The notes under the pieces are model-generated. The model was not told where the DNA came from and searched no databases. It saw nothing but the letters and a program-made list of their open reading frames with translations. Of a stretch of 64,000 nt of DNA, positions 35,081 through 46,411 are shown piece by piece. How positions within the stretch are numbered: position 1 is the first letter of the stretch; the number at the start of each line of letters is the position of its first letter. Origin of the DNA: Taudactylus pleione (taxonomy: Eukaryota > Chordata > Amphibia > Anura > Myobatrachidae); assembly GCA_031769625.1 (NCBI GenBank), contig JAUIMM010000637.1:2209501-2273500 (forward strand). The letters run 5' to 3'. The position numbers and the translations under genes are program-made.

Positions 35081-36794
35081 GGGGTAAATTTACTAAAGGT
35101 CGATTTTGATTTTTGCGTGATTTTACATTCGATTTGTATTCGATTTACATTCAATTTTGTATTTAGGTATTTACTAAAGGCTAAATCGAATGTAAAATCG
35201 AACATAAAACCAAATTTTTCTCAAATCCCACTCAAAATCAAACATCGGAAAAACATCGGTACTTTTACATAGACCAACACACAAATCCCTTATTTACTAT
35301 GATTCGAAATCGAACTCAAAATCGAACTTCAAATCCCCAAATGAATAGACTTGCTTCATGCTTTTGATTTCAGCATGAGCAGATCTGATTGACACAGATA
35401 CATGCATACATCAGTGAGATGCATGCATGTGTCTTACTGTAACAAGAGTAGAATTAATAACAAAAATGATGTGGGGTTCCCCCTGAAACAGAACCAGCCT
35501 CGGACTTTTCATAGCCAGTCCTGGTTGTCTAAGTACAGGGGAAAAATTGCGTAGGGCTCCCCTTTTTAGTTAGCACAACCAGCACTGGGCTCTGATCCAG
35601 TCCTGGTTCTGGAATTACAGGGGAAAAATGCATAGGGTTCCCCTGTAATCTCCAGAACCAGCACTGGACCCTTTCTAGTGGGGGGCTGATGCCACAGCCA
35701 GGAGAGCCCTTTCACTGGACTCCCCAGCTGAAGCATTAACACTGACCTAGTCAGCCCAGGCCGGGTATCCCTGGTTAGCTGGAGACCCCTCCAATAAAGG
35801 TGTACCCCTCTCCAGGGCACCCCTGGCCTAGGCTGATAGCCCGGGGCTATCCCCGCCACCCCTGGGTGGTGGGTGGCAGGTTGATATTGTAAGTGTAGTG
35901 TAAAAAAAGAAGAGTATAAACATTGTACTTGCAATAGAACTGCAAGTCCCAGCAAGCCTCCCCCACATGCTGGTACTTGGAGAACCACAAGTACCAGCAT
36001 TTGGGGCATTAAGGGCCCGCTGGTACCTGTAGTTCACCTGTAAAGAAATGTTTAAATAAACACAATACACACACACCATGAAAGTAAAGTTTTAATACAT
36101 ACATACACACTCACACATACTAACCTACATTACCTGGACTGGTTCGCTTCTCCCCGTAGGTATCCATGGTCTTGGTAAAACAAACAAATAATCATGAACC
36201 ACGCACTAGGTAACAACCACGATTGTTGTTACCTCCCGAATGATGAGCTCAGACGTGGCTCTAGCCTTTGTAGAGCCATATCTGAGCGTTCATTGGCTGA
36301 GAGAGGTCCGCCCCCGCCTCTTTCAGCCAATGAACAGCTCCCTCCATTGAAGTCAATGGACAGCCGCAGTGTTATTAAAGTTTACTCTGCGGTTCCCATC
36401 ATGTCATTTTTTTTTTTTTTAAATTAACTGTTTCTAAGCTTGTTACAGTAAGATACATTTAGGCATCTCACTGATGTATGCATGTATCTGTGCGAAATTG
36501 AACTGCTCATGCTAAAAGTGAAAGCATGAAGCAGTTCTATTCAGTCTGGGATTTGCAGTTTGTTTTGAAGTGAGATTTGCTGTTCGATTTGTACATGAAT
36601 ATGCCAAATTGAACAGCAAATCACTGTTCAAAACCGAAACAAATCGAATTCGATTTAGAAAATGCTTCTAAAATCGAATTTTAGTAAATGAGGGATTTGA
36701 AGAGGGATTTGTACTTTCGAATTTGATTCGGTTTGAGGTGAGCTAAATTGAACATCAAATCGAAAGTAACAATGAACTTTGATAAATATACCCC
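35081..36794. mobile_element. 1.7-kb non-autonomous transposon with TTA target duplication
   Basis: Starts GGGGTAAATTTACTAAAGG and ends with an inverted TATATACCCC. The flanks are TTA (35078-35080) and TTA (36795-36797). The subterminal regions are rich in the inverted motif CGATTTTGATTT and its complement. The interior includes AGTGCTGGTTCTGGAGATTA-like inverted segments but no recognisable gene. Confidence 0.7.
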
Positions 36795-36798
36795 TTAA

Positions 36799-37140
36799 GG
36801 TGCCCACACACGTACCGACTTTTCATCCAATTTGGCCGATTTCGACGAATCGTGACGACAGATCATGTAAAAAATGGCCAAATCGTGAGTTTCTACACTT
36901 GATCACGATGCCGATGCGCGTCCCCGCTCGTCGTACATCGCATCTTCAGATCTGCCGTGCTGTAGGGCAGATTAGCCAATCTGGGATACAATGCACTGGC
37001 TGCACGATAGATCTTAAGTCAGATTGGACATTTTTAACTCCAAATCGTGACCACGACTGCCTGGGGAGAGTTCAGGGAGAGTTCAGGGGAAATCGTGTAC
37101 ATTGGCTGATTGGGAGCAAGTCGGTATGTGTGTGGGCACC
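36799..37140. mobile_element. piggyBac-like palindromic MITE
   Basis: Begins GGTGCCCACACACGTACCGACTT and ends with its near inverse AAGTCGGTATGTGTGTGGGCACC. Flanked by TTAA (36795-36798) and TTTA (37141-37144), suggesting the TTAA target of piggyBac elements with one later change. About 342 bp, non-coding, directly abutting the previous element. Confidence 0.7.
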
Positions 37141-37669
37141 TTTAGACTCTCCTCAGAGATTTCTGACATTTGCGTTTTTTGAACGCAGTTTGATCTACTG
37201 CCTTAGTAGTTTTCAGTTTTTTTACACTTCTTTTATAGTCTGAATAAAAAGGTCTTTCATTGTCATGAGAGGCAGAATATGCCTCACTGACAGTTGCAGA
37301 ACCACCACTCAGAAATAAAAGCCAAGGCCTGAGCCTTTCCTTGCCACTGCGTGTGGTGAATGGTATGTTGCCAAATTTCCGTTTTTCTGCACTAACCTTT
37401 AGAGGTTTTTTTGTCTTTTTGTCTTTACCCCTCGTTTTTTAAATTTCAAATACCCAAATTTTTTAATGCCTCTACCCTCAGCTTTAGATGATAGTGAAGG
37501 ACTAGTATTGTCAGCATGACTGGTTCCAGCATCTGTAGTGCTAGCATTTGCTTGCTGTTTCTGCTCTCCTCTCGGGTTGGTTGTTGTGATCCATATTGAT
37601 GAAAACACTCCAGTTGTGCAAAAACTACTTACTACTACTAGTAGTATTATGTATTTACTAATCACCACT

Positions 37670-38612
37670 CACTGTGGAGTTACAGTGCTTGTATACACAG
37701 AGGGCTATGGCCTAAGGAATCACAGTGCTTTTAATTTATACACAGATGGCTACTGCCCAAGGAGTCATGGTGCTTTTATACACAGAGGGCTAAGGCCCAA
37801 GGAGTCACGGTGCTTTTATACACAGAGGGCTACTGCCCAAGATGTCACAGTGCTTTTAATTTATACACAGAGGGCTCCTGCCTAATAAGTCATGGTGCTT
37901 GTATACACAAAGGGCTAAGGCCCAAGGAGTCATGGTGCTTTTATACACAGAGGGCTCCTGCCCAAGGAGTCATGGTGCTTTTATACACAGAGGGCTACTG
38001 CCCAAGGAGTCATGGTGCTTTTAATTTATACACAGAGGGCTACTGCCCAAGGAGTCACAGTGCTTGTATACACAGAGGGCCAAGGCCCAAGAAGTCATGG
38101 GCTTGTATACACAGAGGGCTAAGGCCCAAGGAGTCACGGTGCTTTTATACACAGAGGGCTCCTTTCCAATGAGTCACAGTGCTTTTTATTTATGCACAGA
38201 GGGCTACTGCCCAAGGAGTCACGGTGCTTTTATACACTGAGGGCTACTGCCAAAGGAGTCACAGTGCTTTTATACACAGAGGGCTAAGGCCCAAGGAGTC
38301 ACAGTGCTCTTATACACAGAGGGCTACTGCCAAAGGAATCACGGTGCTTTTAATTTATACACAGAGGGCTCCTGCCTAATGAGTCATGGTGCTTGTATAC
38401 ACAAAGGGCTAAGGCCCAAGGAGTCATGGTGCTTTTATACACAGAGGGCTCCTGCCCAAGGAGTCATGGTGCTTTTATACACAGAGGGCTACTGCCCAAG
38501 GAGTCACGGTGCTTTTATACACAGAAGGCTAAGGCCCAAGGAGTCACGGTGCTTGTATACAAAGAGGGCTTCTGCCCAAGGAGTCACAATGCTTGTATGC
38601 ACAGTGGGGTAC
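37670..38612 (-). repeat. 42-bp tandem array in the hAT-B 5' region, about 22 copies
   Basis: Units of 42-48 bp built on CACAGAGGGCTACTGCCCAA and GGAGTCACGGTGCTTTTATA, with variants in CTACTGCC versus CTAAGGCC. It lies between the hAT-B TATA box and its transposase start, the same place as the unrelated 160-bp array of hAT-A and hAT-C. Short frames across it are repeat artefacts. Confidence 0.93.
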
Positions 38613-38966
38613 AGCACAAAAAAAAACATTTTTTTTTTTAACTTTTAACTTTTTTTTAAATTATACACACATCCACTTGTATGCCTGGACACAGCCACTT
38701 TAATCAGCAAAATATAATGCAGCATACATCAGCGTGCGGTGTGCCCCTATACACAGTCACTTTGCCAGCCCAGCACAGACACTTGAAAATCTAGATCTTC
38801 TGGACACAGTCACTTTAATCAGGAGAGTATAGCGCAGCATACATCAGCGTGCAGTGTGCCCCCTACAGTCACTTAACTACAGCATAGCCACTGGTCTGGA
38901 GGAGTACACAGCCTGAGCCTACAGAGTGCCTTGTAAGAAATGGTGCCGAGTCCCGGGCACAGCGCC

Positions 38967-38973
38967 TTATATA
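38967..38973 (-). promoter_or_regulatory. TATA box of hAT-B
   Basis: TATATAA on the minus strand, about 165 bp inside the right terminus. It corresponds in position to the boxes of hAT-A and hAT-C although the surrounding sequence differs. Confidence 0.55.
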
Positions 38974-39134
38974 GAGGCTGAACGTCATCCAAGTCTCGCG
39001 AGAATCCGACGTCGGGAGGATGACGTTCGGTCTCGAGGTGGAATCCGAGTGAGGCGGGAACACCTGAGCATCCGCTTGGGTGGACTCGGATTCCACATGT
39101 TTGGATTCCTCAGAATTTGAACCGCTCATCTCTA

Positions 39135-40345
39135 ATAATACTCATCGTAATAATGTTTATTTGTACAACACTGTTCTTGCTATTACATGTTTGCATGGGA
39201 TGCGGTCAATAACCTGGTACATGGGATGCCTGCGCTTAGAATACCGGTCGCCGGAATCCCAACATCTGTCAGAATTCCGGCACCGGTAGTCTGACCACCG
39301 GGATCCCGAAGGTAAGTAGAGGGGTTAGGGGGAGGGTTAGCGTTAGGGGCTAGACACTAGGGGAGGGTTAGACACTAAGGGGGGAGGGTTAGGCACTAGG
39401 GAAGGTTGGGTTTAGGCACTAGAGGGGGAGGTTAGGTTTAGGCACCGGGGAGGGAGGGTTAGGGGTAGGCAGAGGGGGGGGATTAACATACCTACCGACA
39501 GGTGTCGTTATCCTAACCCTATCGGGATGCCGACATTGGGATTTTGATCGCCGGGATCCTGTGCACCAGCATTCCGTACCCAACCCGTCTGTAAATGCTA
39601 TGGGCACACTGGGTGCTTGTGAGCTAATAGCTATGATCATAGAGATCTTTAATTGCATGGATACATTTTCAGCAATAAAGGGCCTGATTCAGAGATGGAC
39701 GCATTTATCGGTGATCTGTGTATGCGTCCGAATAGCACTGCGCATGCGTAAAGTTTTATTTTCGCTCTCGCTCGGTGTGAGTATTTATTGGCAAAGTGAT
39801 AGCAGGCAGGGTCCCCCCATGTTTTAATATGCCTCTGTCAGTTCCTGAGCAGTTAATCAATTATCATTCAAAATTCCTTATATAATAAAGCAATATTTCA
39901 TGAATCAAGATTTTCTAATTACATATATTTTTTATATTTTATATTAATTTAATTTTCAGAGATATTTATGGGATCATCTAGTAGCAGGTGTGTCAGCTAC
40001 ATACGACTTGAATCCTATTCTGGAGCTATGTAGGAAAAACAAATGAAAGTTGTTTCTTGGTCGTAAAAACTCCTAGAAAGAGCACCAGGTTCATGAGCAA
40101 GCAGGTTAGGCTAGACAGAGCTGGGGTATAGCTAGCTGTGGATAGGACAAAGGAGAGCAGTGGTTTTGTTGGGCTGTAAGACAGGGTTATTGAGTAATCT
40201 GATACACTTCCCTGGAGAGGTGCAAACTCCATCCACACTTAACTCTCTCCGTGCCGCTGGATGCCGCTCCGATCTGTACAAATTCCTTACAGGTTTTTAA
40301 TGACATTAGTGTCTGTAGAAAACCTTACTATTCCTAACCATTAAG
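39135..40345. other. Non-coding stretch with simple repeats and MITE ends
   Basis: 39240-39600 contains inverted CCGGGATCC/GGGATCCCG motifs around a GGGTTAGGG-type G-rich degenerate repeat (39315-39480), recalling a MITE. A Harbinger-type terminus GGGCCTGATTCAGAGATGG begins at 39679. No gene is supported. Confidence 0.45.
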
Positions 40346-41250
40346 GGGCCTATTCATCATCACTTAATTTTCACAAAAGCAGGTAAATATGCACATTTTC
40401 ACCTGCAATTGTGAAAATGAAGTGTTCGGCCATTCATCAAGAAGGTAAAGCAGGAGATATCACAGATATACACTAGTATCACAGATATCTCCTACTTACC
40501 TTCCTCTGGCGGAATGGCCCACTGTCCCCATACAATACTATCACAGATATCTGCTACTTACCTTCCTCTGGCGGAATGGCCCGCTGTCCCTATACACTAG
40601 TATCACAGATATTTCCTACTTACCTTCCTCTGGCGGAATGGCCCGCTGTCCCCATACACTAGTATCACAGATATCTCCTGCTTATCTTCCTCTGGCGGAA
40701 TGGCCCACTGTCCTCATACACTAGTATCACAGATATCTGCTATTTACCTTCCTCTGGTGGAATGGCCCGCTGTCCTCATACACTAGTATCACAGATATCT
40801 CTTGCTTACCTTCCTCTGGTGGAATGGCCCACTGTCCTCATACACTAGTATCACAGATATCTCCTGCTTACCTTCCTCTGGCGGAATGGCCCGCTGTCCC
40901 TATACACTAGTATCACAGATATCTGCTACTTACCTTCCTCTGGCGGAATGGCCCGCTGTCCCCATACACTAGTATCACAGATATTTCCTACTTACCTTCC
41001 TCTGGCGGAATGGCCCGCTGTCCCCATACACTAGTATCACAGATATCTCCTGCTTACCTTCCTCTGGCGGAATGGCCCGCTGTCCCTATTAGGGGTGAGC
41101 GGGTTCGGATTTCTGAAATCCGAACCCCCCCGAGCCCCCCCCGATCCGAGGCCGATCCGAGTCAGGCTCGACTTTTCCTGCCTGACTCGGATCTGAAATC
41201 GAGGCAAAACGTCATCATCCCGCCTTCCGGATCTCGTGGGTTTTGGATCC

Positions 41251-41257
41251 TATATAA
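41251..41257 (+). promoter_or_regulatory. TATA box of hAT-C
   Basis: TATATAA about 160 bp inside the left terminus, upstream of the repeat array and of the BED-finger frame at 42661. Confidence 0.6.
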
Positions 41258-41659
41258 GGTACCCGCGTCGGCACCATTTTCTCACTCGGCTGTGGACAGT
41301 GAAGAGGGAGGGTGGGAGTTAGGGCTGGCTGGGCTGTGTAGTGTAGTGTAGTGTAGTGTAGTGCAGAGAAGTGTTGTGCTGTGCTGCGCTGTGCTGCTGT
41401 TGTCCATAGGGGCTGTGTCCACTACTTCAAAGTCCATAGGGGCTGGCTGTGTTGTGCTGTGCTGCTGTTGTCCATAGGGGCTGTGTCCACTACTTCAAAG
41501 TACATAGGGGCTGGCTGGACTGTGTTGTGCAGTCAGTTGTCCATAGGGGCTGTGTCCACTCCAAAGTCCTGTGCAGTGTCCCAGTCCTAAAGGGGTGCTG
41601 TAGTGTTGTCCAGGGGGTGCTCTGTCCGTCAGGGGTGCTCCCCCCAAGTGCTAAAAAAA

Positions 41660-42620
41660 TATATATTTTTTCTGTGTTTGTGAATTGTGTGCACTGTGGC
41701 TGCACGTGCATCAACAAAGGAGCAGCGCCAAGCGTGCGCCTGTGTCCCATTAGTAAAGGGCCGGCTGGCTTGTCCGTTAAAGGGTGCTGAAACCCCCAAA
41801 GTACACTCCAAACAAAAAAATATATATTTTCTGTGTTTGTGAATTGGGTGCGCAGAAGCCGCACGTGCATCAACAAAGTAGTGCCAAGCGTGCGCCTGTG
41901 TCATAAGTAAAGGGCCAGCTGGCTTGACCGTTAATGGGTGCTGTAACCCCCAAAGTACACTCCAAACCAAATAAAAAAATATTTTCTGTGTTTGTGAATT
42001 GTGTGCGCAGTAGCCGCACGTGCATCAACAAAGTAGTGCCAAGCGTGCGCCTGTGTCATAAGTAAAGGGCCGGCTGGCTTGACCGTTAAAGGGTGCTGTA
42101 ACCCCCAAAGTACCCTCCAAACCAAATAAAAAAATATTTTCTGTGTTTGTGAATTGTGTGCGCAGTAGCCGCATGTGCATCAACAAAGTAGTGCCAAGCG
42201 TGCGCCTGTGTCATAAGTAAAGGGCCGGCTGGCTTGACCGTTAAAGGGTGCTGTAACCCCCAAAGTACACTCCATACAAAATAAAAAAATATTTTCTGTG
42301 TTTGTGAATTGTGTGCGCAGTAGCCGCACGTGCATCAACAAAGTAGTGCCAAGCGTGCGCCTGTGTCATAAGTAAAGGGCCGGCTGGCTTGACCATTAAA
42401 GGGTGCTGTAACCCCCAAAGTACACTCCAAACAAAATAAAAAAATATTTTCTGTGTTTGTGAATTGTGTGCACTGTGGCTGCACGAACATCAACAAAGGA
42501 GCAGCGCCAAGCGTGCGCCTGTGTCCCATAAGTAAAGAGCCGGCTGGCTCATTTCTTAAAGGGTGGTGTAACCCACAAAGTGCACTATCCAGCAAAAATA
42601 AAAAAATATTTTCTGTGTTT
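41660..42620 (+). repeat. 160-bp array in hAT-C, about 6 copies
   Basis: Reverse-orientation relatives of the hAT-A 160-bp units, with the same CACGTGCATCAACAAAG and TTTCTGTGTTTGTGAATTG blocks. The outer copies are more divergent than the inner ones. Confidence 0.93.
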
Positions 42621-42660
42621 GTGTGCGCCTTAGCTGCACGTATATATCAATATAACATAA

Positions 42661-43680
42661 ATGGAGGACCAAACTTTCTCCGATAAAAATAAAATAGGGA
42701 AAGATCAAGAACCACTTCCTCCTAGTGCTGAAGCTGCTGCCACTAGTCATGACATAGACGATAACATGCCATTAACGTCGTCTGCCAAGGCCGATGCCCA
42801 ATGTCATAGTAGAGGGCACATACAATCCCAAATGACAAAGTTCAGGAAAATGAAAAAAACATTTAAATCATCTGAAGAGAAATGTAAACTTGCCAATATG
42901 CCATTTACGACACGGAGTGGCAAGGAACGGCTAAGGTCTTTCCCTATGTTCATGACTAGTGGTTCAGCTTCACATGACGATGGAAGCCCTCCTCCCGCTA
43001 AAAAAATCAAACGAGTTAAGCTGGCAAAAGCACAGCGAAGAATTGTGCGTTCTAAGAAGATATCTCAAATCCCCAAGGAGAGTCCAAGTGTGGTGGCGGT
43101 TGCGATGCCTGACCTTCCCAGCACTGGACGGGAAGAGGTGGCTCTTTCCACCATTTGCACGCCCCCTGCAAGTGCTGAAAGGAGCACCCACAGTCCACTT
43201 GCTGATATGCAAATTGTAGATGTCACTGTTGAAGTACAACAGGATGAGGATACTGGTGTAGCTGGCACTGAGGAGGAAGTTGGCGAGGAGGATTCTGATG
43301 GTGATGTGGTTTGTTTAAATCAGGCTCCGGGGGAGACAGTTGTTGTCCGTGGGATGAAAAAGCCCATCACGGTCATGCCTGGGCAGAAGACCAAACATTC
43401 CACCTCTTTGGTCTGGCAATATTTCTATCCAAATCCGGACAACAACTGTCTTGCCATATGTACCATATGTAAAGGTGAAATAAGTAGGGGTAGGGACGTT
43501 AATCACCTAGGAACATCCTCCCTTATACGGCACCTGCAGCGCGTTCATAAAAAGTTACTGTCAAGTTCAGAAACTTTGGCTAAGACCGTAAGCAGTCCAG
43601 GGACACCTAAATCCCTTTTTCCTGTTTTATCCAAGGAATCGGTGGATGAGGAGGATGAGGACGACATCTTGCCTCCGTAG
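42661..43680 (+). CDS. BED-finger-only hAT protein, 339 aa
   Basis: One uninterrupted frame from ATG to TAG. Residues 1-220 are hydrophilic and low in complexity, with a lysine/arginine-rich stretch around 100-145 (PAKKIKRVKLAKAQRR) that could act in nuclear import. An acidic region follows around 190-215. A BED zinc finger occupies roughly 255-300: SLVWQYF, CTIC and HLQRVHKK supply the two cysteines and the histidines. The protein then stops after an acidic tail (VDEEDEDDILPP). A full hAT transposase continues for several hundred residues with the RNase-H-like core, so this product could bind DNA but not cut it. The related frame in hAT-A (minus, 2486 leftwards) is frameshifted. It may repress transposition or be merely a decay product; the sequence does not decide. 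Confidence 0.8.
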   Translation: MEDQTFSDKNKIGKDQEPLPPSAEAAATSHDIDDNMPLTSSAKADAQCHSRGHIQSQMTKFRKMKKTFKSSEEKCKLANMPFTTRSGKERLRSFPMFMTSGSASHDDGSPPPAKKIKRVKLAKAQRRIVRSKKISQIPKESPSVVAVAMPDLPSTGREEVALSTICTPPASAERSTHSPLADMQIVDVTVEVQQDEDTGVAGTEEEVGEEDSDGDVVCLNQAPGETVVVRGMKKPITVMPGQKTKHSTSLVWQYFYPNPDNNCLAICTICKGEISRGRDVNHLGTSSLIRHLQRVHKKLLSSSETLAKTVSSPGTPKSLFPVLSKESVDEEDEDDILPP

Positions 43681-44545
43681 AGCCAGTTTGTGCAGGGACA
43701 CATTAATTGCCAGCTTGTTTTGTGGGGGCCCAACTAGGGATGTGCAGGCTCGGTTCTACTCGGTTCCGTTCCGTCATGTGGCAGACCCTGGCGCTGAAAT
43801 GATTGGTTTGTTAAAGTGTGCATGTCCTATTTATACAACATAAGGGTGGGTGGGAGGGCCCAAGGACAATTCCATCTTGCACCTCTTTTTTTTCTTTGCA
43901 GTATGTACTGTTTGGGGCCTAGTTTTTCAAACTGCCATCCTGTCTGCCACTGCAGTGTCACTCCTAGATGGGCCACGTGTTTGTGCCGCCCACTCGTGTC
44001 GCTTAGCATAGTCATCCAGCTACCTTGGTGCAATCTTTTGGCCATAAAAACAATATTGTGAGGTGTGAGGTGTACAGAATAGACTGGAAATGAGTGGAAA
44101 TGAAGGTTATTGAGGTTAATAATTGCATAGGAGCAGAAAAACCCACAAATTCTGTGATTTAAGCTGTTTTTATGCTTTTTTAAAAAAAAATACAGATCCA
44201 AAACACAAAACCCAGAACCCAAAACACGGAAGGGTGGTTTTGGCAAAACCAATCCAGATCCAAAACACGAAGAAAGATCCAGATCCAAAACCAAAACACA
44301 AAACACGAAAAGTGGCCGGTGCACACCCCTAGTCCCTATAAACTAGTATCACAGATATCTGCTACTTACCTTCCTCTGGTGGAATGGCCCGCTGTCCCCA
44401 TACACTAGTATCACAGATATCTCCTACTTACCTTCCTCTTGCGGAATGGCCCGCTGTCCCCATACACTAGTATCACAGATATCTCCTACTTACCTTCCTC
44501 TTGCGGAATGGCCCGCTGTCCCCATACACTAGTATGGAGACAGTA

Positions 44546-45535
44546 TTCATCGAGCTCCGAATATATAATATTTTCGGAGCTTGACTGTGGGAGCATTTAC
44601 CATCTTCAGATGGCGAATGCTCCTGCTCCGGCATAGCAACTCGCTTCGAAGGTCCGGGTTTCGAAGAAGGAATCAAAAGGATCCCTCCGCCCCTGTCCGG
44701 CTCCTTCTGCCGGACGTCGGGGCTCTTTGCATACCCGGCCCCTTTTCAATGCGAGCGATCGCGGCTTAGCGTCCGGGTCAGAACCAAGAAAGTTCTTTAG
44801 AATCTTCAGTTTGTAAAATAGACTTTTGGAGGCGGGGGCGGAGCCAAATACCAGCCAGCCGGAGCTTTAGAATGAATGACATCTGGGAGGCGAGGCCAAA
44901 CATTGTACAATCGCAGCCTGCAGAGTGGAACGGAGGGGGCGGAACCAAACGGAAGCCAGCCGGAGCCTGGAGAAAGTGAGTGACAAACTATGGGTGGTGG
45001 GGGCGGCGCTGATTCAGTAAGGATCTGTCATCTTTCCCAAATTAAATAGCACTTCTCTTGCCACTGGGTGCAGGCCAGGGTGAGTCCCACGGGGCCTCCT
45101 TTGCTTGGGGGCCCATGTGCCCTGCACACCCTGCACCCATTGTTAATACGCCCCTGGATAGATCCACAGGGAAACTGCAGCATCGGAACCGGTAAGCGTT
45201 CGCCAGAACCGGGTGCTCTGTTACAGAAAGTAGTCAATGTTTCAGTAAAGTGTATTGGTAAATGTTGGAAGCTGCCTTACAGCTTTGTTGGCAGATGTAA
45301 ATGAGATATTATCCATAGACTGCAATGGAAAGTTTCCCTACTGGCCAAATGTAAAAAAAAAAATTAAAGTATTTTTTTCTTTCTGTAGATGCTTCTTTTT
45401 AGTGCTTTTGAATTCCTTTTGCAAATACATTGTGGCTGACCACAAGCATAAACCTCCCAAAACAAAAAATAATACAATCTAACACACTGCACGCTGATGT
45501 ATGCTGCGCTATACTCTGCTAATTAAAATGACTGT
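44546..45535. other. Non-coding MITE sequence
   Basis: After the minisatellite there is a CGAGCTCCGAATATATAATATTTTCGGAGCTTG hairpin region (44550-44585), then GC-rich sequence and a GGGTGCAGG/CCTGCACCC inverted pair at about 45068-45140. No gene is supported. Confidence 0.4.
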
Positions 45536-46052
45536 GGGTCTCATTCAGACCCTGTACGTTCGCAAGCGGGTTGATGTTACCCAAATGCGCATGCGCACGA
45601 CGAAGGCGCCTCCATCGTGCGCATGCGCGAGACCCGAATGACGACAGGGTAGCCGTCGTTATGGGTCTCGCACCAAAGGGGACATGCTGTCGATGGTGAG
45701 TGACAGCATGCCTCCTTTGGTGGGCGTGCCGGGGGCGTGGCTGCCCAGACGGAGGCTTTCCCATGGGAACGCCTACCGTCTGGGTCCGGCCCCACTGACA
45801 TCACTAGTGATGTCAGTGGGAGTGCTTTTGGCTCTGATAGAGCCAAAAGCACTCCGGGCTTGCGGCAGACGAGACCCTACCGCAAGGGTCTCATCGCAAG
45901 CCCAATGGTCGCGATGGTCTTGACCATCGCGACAATCTTTTTGGCCGCTCGCATAAGCTGTGGGTGGTCAGGAGGCCGCTCCAATTTTAGGTAGGCCGGC
46001 CCTGATTCAGAGCGAGCGCTCTGGTCAGAGCATCCGGCTCTCAATCATACCC
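45536..46052. mobile_element. Harbinger-type MITE copy 2
   Basis: Clearly homologous to 33583-34117 over its whole length, including the TGCGCATGCGCACGACGAAG block and the GACATCACTAGTGATGTC palindrome (about 45796). The ends have drifted (GGGTCTCATTCAGACC, inverted TGGGTATGATTGAG), suggesting an older copy. Confidence 0.75.
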
Positions 46053-46411
46053 AGTGTCCAGAAGATCTACATTTTCAAGTGTCTGTGCTGGGCTGGCAAA
46101 GTGACTGTGTATATAGGTCCCTGGAAAAGGGTCAGGAGAAGTGGAGAGTGGGACACTGTCAGGCCTTCCTAGGTTTTAGTCTTTATTGCCGATGTATATC
46201 AGCGGTGACCTCTGTCTAGACGGGGCTGGTAGGTGGTAAGGTAATATACTCAATTCGATTGGATTTTGTGATGTGGTTCTAGGCCAGCTTAATATGGTGA
46301 TTTCCCAGATGCCGTCGGCATAGATGCTACTCACCACAGAATCTGTCAGTCATGGGACTTTTTGGTGTTATACAATTTTTTTTAGTAAAATGCACATTTT
46401 TTTTCCCAAAG

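Larger units (their letters stand above)
31305..39134 (-). mobile_element. hAT-B DNA transposon, full-length with nested insertions
   Basis: Minus-strand hAT. The ends are TAGGGATGTGCGCC (31305) and an inverted TAGAGATGAGCGG (39134). The flanks ATAATAAT (31297-31304) and ATAATACT (39135-39142) match at 7 of 8 bases. From its 5' end (right) come a TATA box, a 42-bp repeat array, an N-terminal transposase region, a BED finger, the catalytic core and the dimerisation domain. Secondary insertions sit at about 33301-34440, 35081-36794 and 36799-37140. It has the same plan as hAT-A and hAT-C but clearly different sequence. Confidence 0.88.
41090..44331 (+). mobile_element. hAT-C, internally deleted hAT element with perfect 8-bp target duplication
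   Basis: Plus-strand element of 3242 bp. The ends are TAGGGGTGAGCGGG (41090) and an inverted TAGGGGTGTGCACC (44331), flanked by GTCCCTAT on both sides (41082-41089, 44332-44339). It contains the hAT-A type promoter, six 160-bp repeat units, the N-terminal half of the transposase and a short 3' region related to hAT-B 3' sequence. The catalytic core and dimerisation domain are absent, so it would depend on another element's transposase. Confidence 0.93.
40346..44545. repeat. 62-bp minisatellite, split by hAT-C
   Basis: From about 40450 to 41089 and again from 44340 to about 44545, units of about 62 bp contain TACTTACCTTCCTCTGGCGG, AATGGCCCGCTGTCCC and ACACTAGTATCACAGATATC. About eleven copies lie left of hAT-C and three right of it. 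The array begins inside sequence with the MITE terminus GGGGCCTATTCATCA at 40346, so it is probably an expanded internal part of that MITE. Confidence 0.9.

Noticed and set aside
37538..38648. Frames rich in YTEGYCPRSHGAF
   Set aside because: They derive from the 42-bp tandem array of hAT-B.
39315..39480. GGGTTAGGG-rich stretch resembling telomeric repeat
   Set aside because: The motif is degenerate, with mixed units such as GGGGGAGGGTTAG, and sits between MITE-like inverted motifs.
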